Source: Pseudomonadota bacterium
Lineage (GTDB): Bacteria; Pseudomonadota; Alphaproteobacteria; Acetobacterales; Acetobacteraceae
Assembly (NCBI GenBank): GCA_021808185.1
Contig: JAKBCB010000120.1
Span: 1 to 9,088, forward strand
Length of the DNA stretch: 9,088 nt
Reading direction: 5' to 3'
Part shown: positions 1-6,157 of the stretch, one piece after another
How positions within the stretch are numbered: the stretch's first letter is position 1
Layout: the number at the start of each line of letters is the position of its first letter
Made by a program: the position numbers and the translations under genes
Notes under the pieces: generated by a model
What the model saw: the letters and a program-made list of their open reading frames with translations, nothing else
The model's database searches: none
What the model was told of the DNA's origin: nothing

Positions 1-1815
1 TTCCGGGTTCGGCAGGTTGTCGCGGCTGCGATCGGTGATCGGGCGCAGGCCCCAGTTGGCGTCGATGAACTTCGCGATCGAGGCATGGTCGCCGTAGTCG
101 TGCACCACGCCCTTGCCCTTCGAGTAAGGCGAGACCACGATCATCGGGATGCGCGTGCCGTCGCCGAAGAAGTCAACCGGCTGCACGTAACCCGAGTCGT
201 AGTAGCCACCGCCTTCGTCCACGGTGATGAACACCGCGGTATCGGCGAACAGCGCCGGCTGGGCGGCAAGCCCGTCGAGGATCTTCTTGGTGAACGCCTC
301 GAAGATGTCGAAGCGCGAGCTTTCCGGATGGCCATCGTTCAGTCCGCCCGGCTTGACGAACGACACCGCCGGCAGCGTGCCATTGGCGAGATCGGTGTAG
401 AGGTCAGTCGTATCCTTGAGGTTCGTCGTCCGCTTCGTGGCGTCGGTCATGATCGACGACTGGTATAGGAACGGATTGCAGATGTTGCAGTAAACCTGCG
501 GACCCGTGCCGGAGACGAACGCGTTCCAGCCTTCGCCGTAGTACGTCCAGGAAACCTGGGCGGCGTCGAGCGAGTTGGCGATCGAGCGCTGCGACGAGGG
601 CGGGATGGTGAACGTGGTCGTGTTCACGCTGCCATCGCCGTTGTAGCCCGGGTTGTAGTTGTTCACGAGGTAGTAGGCGCCATCATCACAGTTCGGATTC
701 GGGTGATGCGGCAGCTTGCGCAGGTACGAGCGGATTTCGCCGACGCCCGGCTGCATCGGCGAGGCGCAGCCGACATAGGAACCGCCCGAGTAGCCGTCCT
801 GCGAGTACCAGTTGTTGGTGCCGGAGGCCGGGTTCGGGTTCTCGATCTGGTTCGCGGGCGGTACGGCAAGGTGGCCGTTGCCGTCGCTGTAGGGCATGGC
901 GTCGGCGAAGCCGATGGCGATATGGTTCGCCCCGGTGCCGCCCATGACCGCCTGGTGGTAGTTGTCGCCGACAGCGTAGGTGTCCGCAAGCGACTTGAAG
1001 TACGGCATGTCGCCTTGCTGGACGTTGTAGAAGCCCATCGCGGTGGCACCTTCACCGGTGGTCTCGTCGGTGAAGTTCGCCGGCTGCGGCTTGCCGTTGC
1101 TGCCGGCGCCGATGCTGGTTTCAACCCAGGGGAACAGGTCGGCCTGGCAGCCGCTCGGGTTCGCGGCGGTCGCGGCGGCGGCGCTGCAATCCAGCTGCTG
1201 CCACATCTGGAAGAAGCGATGCACCGGGCTGTTGGCATAGGCGTTGTAGGCGACGCCCGGCGTCAACTGGAACGGCCCGTTGGGCAGGTTGTTCGCGTTG
1301 GCGATGCGCGTGTCGATCGAGTGCTGCGGCAGGCCGGACGCGCCGACGGTCAGCAGCGGCAGGTCGGCCGTCTCAAGCCCGTAATCGGCGGCGGCGGCGA
1401 TGGCGAGCGAGGTGAACGGCGGGGCCGTGTTGCTCGGCGCGGTCGGCGTCCAGGCCGTGTTCGGCGGCGGCAGGAGGCTGTACGCCTGCTTGTTGGTCGG
1501 CGCCATCTTCCAGCCGGTGGTGTCGGTGGCGGTCATCTGCCGCGCCATCGGGAAGTTCGGGCCGGGCGTGCCGTCGGCGTTGACGATACCCTTGGACAGC
1601 AGGTTCATCACGCTGCCCTTGGGCGGCACGTACGTGGCGAACAGGTGGTCGAACGAGCGGTTCTCGCCGATGATGACGATGACGTGCTTGATCGGCGTGC
1701 GCGTCTGGTCATCGTTGGCGCCGGTGACGGCGGCGAAGGCGGGCGCGGCGGTGTTGACCGTCATGGCCAACAGCGACGCGCACGCCAACAGGCGTGTGCG
1801 AACGGTTTTAGGCAT
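1..1815 (-). CDS. Secreted phosphoesterase (phospholipase C / AcpA-type acid phosphatase family), 3' end outside window
   Basis: Predicted exported phosphomonoesterase or phosphodiesterase that releases phosphate or head groups from organic phosphates. 605 residues are visible and the frame runs open off the window edge, so the C-terminus is missing. The N-terminus is a signal peptide with a hydrophobic core and an APAFA-AVTG cleavage site near residue 28. Superfamily landmarks appear in order. GENRSFDHLF (50-59) gives the metal-binding Glu51-Asn52. GGTGANH (292-298) holds Thr294, the expected Ser/Thr nucleophile position. ITVDEGGGYYD has the metal-binding Asp533-Glu534. GDHAS contains Asp576-His577. 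Several Cys in the middle (for example VYCNIC) suggest disulfides in an exported protein. The last visible residues (LRPITDRSRDNLPNPE) resemble the near-terminal part of the family, so perhaps only a few tens of residues are lost. The start ATG has a GGGGGA ribosome site about 5 nt upstream. It is divergent from the CoA-transferase operon. The family call is firm; the substrate (phosphomonoester or phospholipid) is open. Family residue roles are from general knowledge of AcpA/PLC enzymes. Confidence 0.9.
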   Translation of the reverse strand, partial: MPKTVRTRLLACASLLAMTVNTAAPAFAAVTGANDDQTRTPIKHVIVIIGENRSFDHLFATYVPPKGSVMNLLSKGIVNADGTPGPNFPMARQMTATDTTGWKMAPTNKQAYSLLPPPNTAWTPTAPSNTAPPFTSLAIAAAADYGLETADLPLLTVGASGLPQHSIDTRIANANNLPNGPFQLTPGVAYNAYANSPVHRFFQMWQQLDCSAAAATAANPSGCQADLFPWVETSIGAGSNGKPQPANFTDETTGEGATAMGFYNVQQGDMPYFKSLADTYAVGDNYHQAVMGGTGANHIAIGFADAMPYSDGNGHLAVPPANQIENPNPASGTNNWYSQDGYSGGSYVGCASPMQPGVGEIRSYLRKLPHHPNPNCDDGAYYLVNNYNPGYNGDGSVNTTTFTIPPSSQRSIANSLDAAQVSWTYYGEGWNAFVSGTGPQVYCNICNPFLYQSSIMTDATKRTTNLKDTTDLYTDLANGTLPAVSFVKPGGLNDGHPESSRFDIFEAFTKKILDGLAAQPALFADTAVFITVDEGGGYYDSGYVQPVDFFGDGTRIPMIVVSPYSKGKGVVHDYGDHASIAKFIDANWGLRPITDRSRDNLPNPE

Positions 1816-1874
1816 TTAGTCCCCCGTGAGGTGATTGGGCGGCGTCTGTGTAGAGGCTGGGTGTTTGCGGTATG

Positions 1875-1903
1875 GTGACACCGATGCGACCGGAGAGTGA
1901 CCA
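1875..1903 (-). promoter_or_regulatory. Pho-box-like operator: three half-sites at 11-nt spacing
   Basis: On the minus strand, reading toward the phosphoesterase, the pentamers GTCAC, GTCGC and GTCAC follow one another with start-to-start spacing of exactly 11 nt (plus-strand GTGAC at 1875, GCGAC at 1886, GTGAC at 1897). Seen as 7-mers they are TGGTCAC, CGGTCGC and GTGTCAC, separated by 4 nt. PhoB operators are known to be tandem 11-bp units of CTGTCAT/C-like 7-mers plus 4 bp. The array lies 60-88 nt upstream of the start codon of a secreted phosphatase, where a Pho regulon site would be expected. The middle unit is degenerate and no good -10 hexamer follows at the usual distance, so this remains a prediction. 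Confidence 0.42.
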
Positions 1904-1914
1904 TTGCGCGACGA

Positions 1915-1930
1915 GTTACGAACTAGTTAC
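1915..1930. repeat. GTTAC direct repeat at 11-nt spacing around an AACTAGTT palindrome
   Basis: GTTAC occurs at 1915 and again at 1926, an 11-nt spacing equal to that of the neighbouring Pho-box-like array but out of phase with it (18 nt from the last GTGAC). Read on the minus strand it gives TGTAAC, four bases, then TCGTAAC, which is a 7+4 arrangement. The 8-bp perfect palindrome AACTAGTT (1921-1928) overlaps it and contains CTAG, generally a rare tetramer in many bacteria. It lies immediately upstream of the CoA-transferase operon start and could be an operator for that side, or chance. Confidence 0.25.
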
Positions 1931-1943
1931 ATGATGCTCCGCC

Positions 1944-2759
1944 ATGCCTCGACGTGACGCGGATGCCCTTGCCGCGCGCGTGCCGGATGGCGCGCTCCTG
2001 GCGATTCCGCCGGACAATTCGCTGACGCCGGCGGCATTGGCTCGCGCGCTTGTGAAGCGCGGCGCGCACGGCCTGCGGCTGCTCGGCGTGCCGGTGTCGG
2101 GTTACGTGTGCGATCTGCTGGTCGGCGCCGGATGCGTGGCGAGCTTGCAGACCAGCGCTGCCTCCATTGGCGAGGCGGGCCTCGCGCCGCGCATCGCCGC
2201 GGCCCTTGCGGCGGGCACGCTGGATCTGATCGACGCGACCTGTCCCGCGATCCACACCATGCTGCAAGCGGCGGAGAAGGGCGTGCCGTTCATGCCGCTG
2301 CGCGGCGTGCTCGGCAGCGATCTGCTGGCGCATCGGCCGGACTGGCGGGTGATCGACAACCCGTTCCAGCCGGACGACCCGATCCTGCTGCTGCCGGCGC
2401 TGGCGCCGGACATCGCGCTGTTCCACGCGCTGTGCGCCGACGAGGCCGGCAACGTCTATGTCGGCCGGCGGCGGGAACTGGCGACCATCGCCCATGCCGC
2501 GCGGCGCAGCCTGGTCACCGTCGAGCGGGTCGTTCCGGGCAATCTGCTGGAGGACGAGGCGATGGCGGCCGGCACGATCTCCGGTGTTTACATCGAGGCG
2601 GTGGCGGTGGCGCCGCGCGGGGCGTGGCCATCGGGATTGCTCGACACGTACCAGACGGATACGGCGCATCTGGCCGAATACGCGAAGCTGGCGCGCACCG
2701 AGGAGGGATTCGCCGATTACCTCGCCCGCTTCGTGGTCGATGGCGGAGAAACAACGTGA
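1944..2759 (+). CDS. Family I CoA-transferase-like protein, alpha subunit (GctA/IpdA-like)
   Basis: 271-residue alpha subunit of a two-subunit family I CoA-transferase fold; acts in the cytoplasm with the beta protein encoded next. Visible landmarks are VPDGALLAIPP (13-23), a SGYVCDLLVGAGCVASLQTS stretch (52-71), DATCPAIHTMLQAAEKGVPFMPLRGVLGSDLL (97-128), WRVIDNPF (134-141) and LLPALAPDIALFHALCADEAGNVYVGR (149-175). The pattern fits the glutaconate CoA-transferase/IpdA branch. The glycine-rich GGF-type loop common near the N-terminus of many alpha subunits is replaced here by PPDNS. An in-frame TGA at 1932 makes ATG 1944 the first possible ATG start, although no clear Shine-Dalgarno precedes it. 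The stop overlaps the GTG start of the beta gene, so translation is probably coupled. The substrate acyl-CoA is unknown. An IpdAB-type ring-cleaving hydrolase is an alternative to a true transferase. Confidence 0.85.
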   Translation: MPRRDADALAARVPDGALLAIPPDNSLTPAALARALVKRGAHGLRLLGVPVSGYVCDLLVGAGCVASLQTSAASIGEAGLAPRIAAALAAGTLDLIDATCPAIHTMLQAAEKGVPFMPLRGVLGSDLLAHRPDWRVIDNPFQPDDPILLLPALAPDIALFHALCADEAGNVYVGRRRELATIAHAARRSLVTVERVVPGNLLEDEAMAAGTISGVYIEAVAVAPRGAWPSGLLDTYQTDTAHLAEYAKLARTEEGFADYLARFVVDGGETT

Positions 2760-3511
2760 TCCGGCCGGAGGAGCGGCTGATCGGCGCGATCGCGCGGCTG
2801 ATCCTCGACCCCTCGGCGCCGCCCGCGCGACATATCGCGGTCGGCGCCGCCTCGCCGATCCCGGCGGCGGCGTGCTGGCTGGTGAAGCTGCTCGGGCACG
2901 ATGTCCGGCTGTCGCTGCTGCATCAGGCGAACGGCAATCCGTTCACCGAGGGCACGCGCGAACTGTTCGATCTCGCGGGGCAGGGGCGGATCGACCTGTT
3001 CTTCCTCGGCGGCGGGCAGATCGACGGGCAGGCGAACCTGAACCTGATCGGCACCGGGGCATGGCCCGGCCGGGCGGCGCGCTTTCCCGGCAGCTTCGGC
3101 TCGGCGTTCATGTACCTGATGGTGCCGCGCACGATCCTGTTCCGCGAGGAACACTCGCCGCGCGTTCTGGTGCCGCGCGTGGACCACATCTCGGCGCCGG
3201 GCGTCTCGCCGCCCGGGGTGTTCCGGCGCGGCACGGCACAGGCGCTCGTCACGGGGCGCTGCGTGTTCCGCTTCGATCCGGCCGCCGCGCGCTTCGCGCT
3301 GGCCAGCGTCCACCCCGGCGAGACGGCGGACAGCGTGCGCGCCGCGACCGGGTTCGACTACGACGCGCCGGGCGCGCCGCCGCTCACCGCCGACCCGACG
3401 GCGGATGAACTGGCCTTGCTCCGGGGACCCGTGCGTGCGCGTATGGCGGCCACCTATCCGGCGTTCTGCCGCCGGGTGTTTGGCGAGGACGTGGAGCATT
3501 CGCATGGCTGA
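2756..3511 (+). CDS. Family I CoA-transferase-like protein, beta subunit (GctB/IpdB-like), catalytic Glu apparently absent
   Basis: 251-residue partner of the preceding alpha subunit. The GTG start at 2756 overlaps the alpha stop (GTGA), with GGAG about 7 nt upstream. The fold is indicated by IAVGAASPIPAAACWLVKLL (28-46), the core GRIDLFFLGGGQIDGQANLNLIGTG (77-101) and FRRGTAQALVTGRCVFRF (156-173), all in the order expected for beta subunits, including a closing tail that ends near residue 251. In true family I transferases the beta subunit carries a catalytic glutamate in an ENG or ESG turn after the first strand-helix unit. The matching turn here reads HQANGN (56-61), with Gln57/Ala58 where Glu would be. 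The pair may therefore use different chemistry, as reported for the IpdAB steroid-ring hydrolase, which also lacks this glutamate. The last 8 nt overlap the CaiB start. Fold confidence is high; function is uncertain. Confidence 0.82.
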   Translation: MIRPEERLIGAIARLILDPSAPPARHIAVGAASPIPAAACWLVKLLGHDVRLSLLHQANGNPFTEGTRELFDLAGQGRIDLFFLGGGQIDGQANLNLIGTGAWPGRAARFPGSFGSAFMYLMVPRTILFREEHSPRVLVPRVDHISAPGVSPPGVFRRGTAQALVTGRCVFRFDPAAARFALASVHPGETADSVRAATGFDYDAPGAPPLTADPTADELALLRGPVRARMAATYPAFCRRVFGEDVEHSHG

Positions 3512-4718
3512 AGGCAAGGGGCTGGCGCGGTCGGCGGGGGCGCTGGCGGGCATCAAGGTGGTTGACCTCACGCGCGTGCTGGGCGGCCCCTATTGCACCA
3601 TGATCCTGTCGGACCACGGCGCCGACGTGATCAAGATCGAGCCACCCCAGGGCGATGAGGTGCGGGACTGGGGCCCGCCGTTCGACGAGGGCGACGCGAG
3701 CTACTTCATCGGCGTCAACCGCAACAAGCGCGCCATTGCGCTGGACATCGGCAAGCCGGCGGGGCGGGAGGTGCTGCTGCGGCTGCTCGACGGCGCCGAC
3801 GTGCTGGTGGAGAACTTCAAGCCGGGCGGCATGGAGAAGTGGGGCATCGGCTACGCCGACCTGGAGCCACGTTTCCCCCGCCTGATCCATTGCCGCGTCT
3901 CCGGCTTCGGCGCCGATGGGCCGCTGGGCGGGCTGCCCGGGTACGATGCCGTGTTGCAGGCAATGACCGGGCTGATGAGCGTCAACGGCGACCCCTCCAC
4001 CGGCCCGCTGCGCATGGGCTGCCCCACGGTGGATCTGGCGACCGGGCTGTATTCCGCCATCGCCATCCTGATGGCGTTGCAGGAACGCACGCGCTCCGGG
4101 CGCGGGCAGTTCATCGACATGACGCTGCACGATTGCGGCATGGCGCTGCTGCACCCGCAGGCGGCGAATTTCTTCCTCAATGGCAAGCGGCCGATGCCGC
4201 TGGGCAACCCGCATCCGAACATCTCGCCATACGAGAAATTCGCCACCCGCACCTGCGACATCTTCCTCGCCTGCGGCAACGACGCGCAGTTCCGCAAGCT
4301 GGCGGACCTGCTCGGCCGGCCGGATCTGGCGAGCGATCCGCGCTTTCCCACCAACGCGGACCGGCTGGTCAATCGCGCGGCACTGACGGTGGAACTGACC
4401 GCCGCGTTCGCCGCACACGATGGCCACGTCATCGCCGAGACGCTGCTGCGCGCCGGCGTGCCGGCGGGGCCGGTGCTGGCGGTGGACGAGGCCACCGCCG
4501 CGCCGCACACGGCCGCGCGCGAGATGGTGACGGAGTTGGACGGCTACCGGGGCCTCGGCACGCCGATCAAGCTCTCCCGTACGCCGGGTGGCACCCGCCG
4601 CCGGCCGCCGCGCTTCGCCGAGCACACCGAGGAGGTGCTGGGCGAGCATGGATTTACCCGCGCGGATGTCGCGGCCTTGCTGCGCGAGGGCGTGCTTCAT
4701 ACCGTGCGGCGCAAATGA
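3504..4718 (+). CDS. CaiB/BaiF family (family III) CoA-transferase
   Basis: 404-residue enzyme of the formyl-CoA transferase/CaiB fold, normally an interlocked cytoplasmic homodimer that moves CoA between carboxylic acids through an aspartyl-CoA anhydride. Landmarks: VVDLTRVLGGPYC (19-31), SDHGADVIKIEPPQGDEVRDWG (36-57), NRNKRAIALDI (72-82), DVLVENFKPGGMEKWGI (99-115), CRVSGFGADGP (130-140), GYDAVLQAMTGLMSVNGDP (146-164) and MGCPTVDLATG (171-181), where Asp177 is the expected catalytic aspartate. The length matches the family (about 400). ATG 3504 was chosen because it gives the usual short N-terminus before the first strand; an in-frame upstream extension to 3405 lies inside the beta gene. 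The start overlaps the beta stop by 8 nt. All key residues are present, so this is probably an active enzyme. Acyl donor and acceptor cannot be read from the sequence. Confidence 0.9.
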   Translation: MAEGKGLARSAGALAGIKVVDLTRVLGGPYCTMILSDHGADVIKIEPPQGDEVRDWGPPFDEGDASYFIGVNRNKRAIALDIGKPAGREVLLRLLDGADVLVENFKPGGMEKWGIGYADLEPRFPRLIHCRVSGFGADGPLGGLPGYDAVLQAMTGLMSVNGDPSTGPLRMGCPTVDLATGLYSAIAILMALQERTRSGRGQFIDMTLHDCGMALLHPQAANFFLNGKRPMPLGNPHPNISPYEKFATRTCDIFLACGNDAQFRKLADLLGRPDLASDPRFPTNADRLVNRAALTVELTAAFAAHDGHVIAETLLRAGVPAGPVLAVDEATAAPHTAAREMVTELDGYRGLGTPIKLSRTPGGTRRRPPRFAEHTEEVLGEHGFTRADVAALLREGVLHTVRRK

Positions 4719-4729
4719 GGGAGGCAACA

Positions 4730-5074
4730 ATGCGGCGTGCTGTTCTGGCGCTGGCCCTGCTCGCGGCGGCGTCCGCCCCGGCCTGGGCGCGCGATCTGCA
4801 ATTCTGGAACCAGACCGCGCGGGAATTCAAAGCCGTGGAACTGGCGCCGGCCGGAACCAACAAGTTCGGGAAGAACCAGACCGACAACGACCCGGACCAT
4901 GCTGTCTCGGCCGACGAGCGGCTGAAGATCACCGGGATCGTGCCGGGGAAATACGACGTGAAGCTGGTCGATACCGCCGGGCGCACCTGCCTCGTTCCCG
5001 ATGTGGAGGTGAAGGGCACCGGCAAGGTGGCGTTCGCCATCGGCGAGGCGCAACTGACGCACTGCACGCCGTAG
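4730..5074 (+). CDS. Small secreted protein of unknown function
   Basis: 114-residue protein, not recognised by name. Residues 1-20 form a clear signal peptide (MRRAV, hydrophobic core, APAWA-RDL), so the mature protein of about 94 residues should be periplasmic or outside. The mature part begins RDLQFWNQTAREFKAVELAPAG, continues with ERLKITGIVPGKYDVKLVD (64-81) and ends ...AQLTHCTP. It looks like a short all-beta domain with a Gly/Pro turn pattern. Two cysteines remain after cleavage (Cys87 and Cys112), which could form one disulfide. Small exported proteins with an 'F-N-T...LAPAG...ERL.I.G..PG.YDVKL.D..GR.C' look are, to my recollection, found in Acetobacteraceae and related groups without known function. 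ATG 4730 is preferred because GGGAGG sits 5 nt upstream; an in-frame ATG at 4715 overlapping the CaiB stop is the alternative. It is last in the operon, before the palindromic terminator. Confidence 0.8.
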   Translation: MRRAVLALALLAAASAPAWARDLQFWNQTAREFKAVELAPAGTNKFGKNQTDNDPDHAVSADERLKITGIVPGKYDVKLVDTAGRTCLVPDVEVKGTGKVAFAIGEAQLTHCTP

Positions 5075-5076
5075 CA

Positions 5077-5108
5077 GCGCGGCGGGGACCGCCCGGTCCC
5101 CGCCGCGC
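5077..5108. terminator. Perfect 14-bp palindrome between convergent operons, likely bidirectional terminator
   Basis: The arms 5077-5090 and 5095-5108 are perfect reverse complements (GCGCGGCGGGGACC and its complement) with a GCCC loop. It begins 2 nt after the stop of the small secreted protein and ends 5 nt before the stop codon of the convergent binding-protein gene. No T-run follows on either strand, so it is not a textbook intrinsic terminator, but its strength and position between tail-to-tail genes suggest it ends both transcripts or protects their 3' ends. Confidence 0.75.
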
Positions 5109-5113
5109 GCCGC

Positions 5114-6157
5114 TTACTTCGCCGCGGCTTCGACGTTGTTGATGTCGTACTTGGAGAACGGCCCCATCAGGATGCGCAGGCCTTCCTTGCGGGTCGGGTC
5201 CTTGGTGATGGTGTAGGTGCCCATCCGCCCGGCCTTGAAGCTCTGTCCGGCTTCCGCCTTGATCGCGCCGGTCGCCAGCGCATACGCGGTGTAATACGAC
5301 AAGTATCCGAGATCGACGAAGCTCCACAGCGCGAATTGCGGGGCGCAGCCGTTCTTGGTGTAGGCCAACATCTCGCTCGGCAGGCCCAGGCCGCTGACCT
5401 TGATCTTGCCGCACAGGTTCTCGTCCTGCATGGCCTTCGCCGCCGAGACGATGCCGACGGTGGTCGGCGCCATGATGAGCTTGAGGTCCTTGTACTTGTC
5501 CACCAGGGCGAGGGCCTGGTTGTAGCTGGTTTCCGACTGGTCGTTGCCATAGACGATGCCGGCCAGTTTCAGCTTGGCGTATTTCGGCTCCTTCAGCGCC
5601 GTCTGCATCGCCGCGATCCAGGCGTTCTGGTTGGCCGCGTCGGGCGAGGCGGAGAGCACGGCGAAGCTGCCGCCCTCGGCGCCGAGGATGCTCAGCGCCA
5701 TGTCGGCCATGACCTTGCCGGTCTCGGCGAAATCGACCTGCGCCACGAACACGTCCTCGCCCTCGGCGGAGGGGATCGGGCTGTCCCAGGTGACGACCTT
5801 GATGCCCTTGGCGTGCGCGGCCTTGGCGGCGGGCACGATCTGGTCGCCCGAGTTGTTGGAGATCATGATGGCACCCACGCCCTGCGTCGCGGCGTTGGTG
5901 ACGATCTCGATCTGGCCGGCGACCGAATTCTCCGGCGTCGGGCCAAGATATTGCAGCTTCTTCGAGTTCTTCAGTTCCTTGGCGGCTTCCTCGGCGCCGT
6001 TATGCGCCTGGTCGAACACCGCGATGCCGAGGAATTTCGGCAGCAGCACCATGTCCACGGCCGAGCCTGGCTTGACGGTGGCCTGTGCCATGGCGGCGTG
6101 CGGCGCCAGCACCCCGATCAGGGCGGCGGCCGCGGATGCGAGCAGAAGCTTCTTCAT
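5114..6157 (-). CDS. rhaS: Sugar ABC importer, periplasmic substrate-binding protein, RhaS-like (probable rhamnose)
   Basis: 347-residue type I periplasmic binding protein (Peripla_BP_4-like). A signal peptide (MKKLLLASAAAALIGVLAPHAAMA) is cleaved near residue 24 and has no lipobox, so the protein is soluble in the periplasm. Landmarks: LLPKFLGIAVFDQAHNGAEEAAKEL (38-62), LGPTPENSVAGQIEIV (71-86), GAIMISNNSGDQIVPAAKAA (95-114), IKVVTWDSPI (119-128), then SASPDAANQNAWI (169-181), GNDQSETSYNQA (204-215), APTTVGIVSAAKAM (230-243), SGLGLPSEM (255-263) and a LWSFVDLGYLSYY segment (277-289). From memory, the APTTVG, GLGLPSEM and NQN..W patterns are those of the rhizobial rhamnose-binding RhaS; LsrB-like proteins are the nearest alternative. 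The start ATG overlaps the permease stop (ATGA) and has GGGAG 6 nt upstream. Being last in the operon is unusual for a binding protein. No rhamnose catabolic gene is in view, so specificity is a prediction. Confidence 0.85.
   Translation of the reverse strand: MKKLLLASAAAALIGVLAPHAAMAQATVKPGSAVDMVLLPKFLGIAVFDQAHNGAEEAAKELKNSKKLQYLGPTPENSVAGQIEIVTNAATQGVGAIMISNNSGDQIVPAAKAAHAKGIKVVTWDSPIPSAEGEDVFVAQVDFAETGKVMADMALSILGAEGGSFAVLSASPDAANQNAWIAAMQTALKEPKYAKLKLAGIVYGNDQSETSYNQALALVDKYKDLKLIMAPTTVGIVSAAKAMQDENLCGKIKVSGLGLPSEMLAYTKNGCAPQFALWSFVDLGYLSYYTAYALATGAIKAEAGQSFKAGRMGTYTITKDPTRKEGLRILMGPFSKYDINNVEAAAK

Noticed and set aside
703..1878. Long open frame on the plus strand opposite the phosphoesterase
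   Set aside because: Arg/Gly/Val-rich translation with no recognisable domain; it mirrors a well-supported minus-strand gene and results from GC-rich codon third positions.
1904..1932. Sigma-70-type promoter TTGCGC-N17-TTACAT for the CoA operon
   Set aside because: Each hexamer matches only about half of the consensus; kept as a note within a finding and not annotated as a promoter.
3384..4730. Open frame of more than 400 codons antisense to the CaiB gene
   Set aside because: Low-complexity Arg/Ala/Gln/His-rich product with no motif; the sense strand encodes a complete CaiB/BaiF enzyme with all expected residues.
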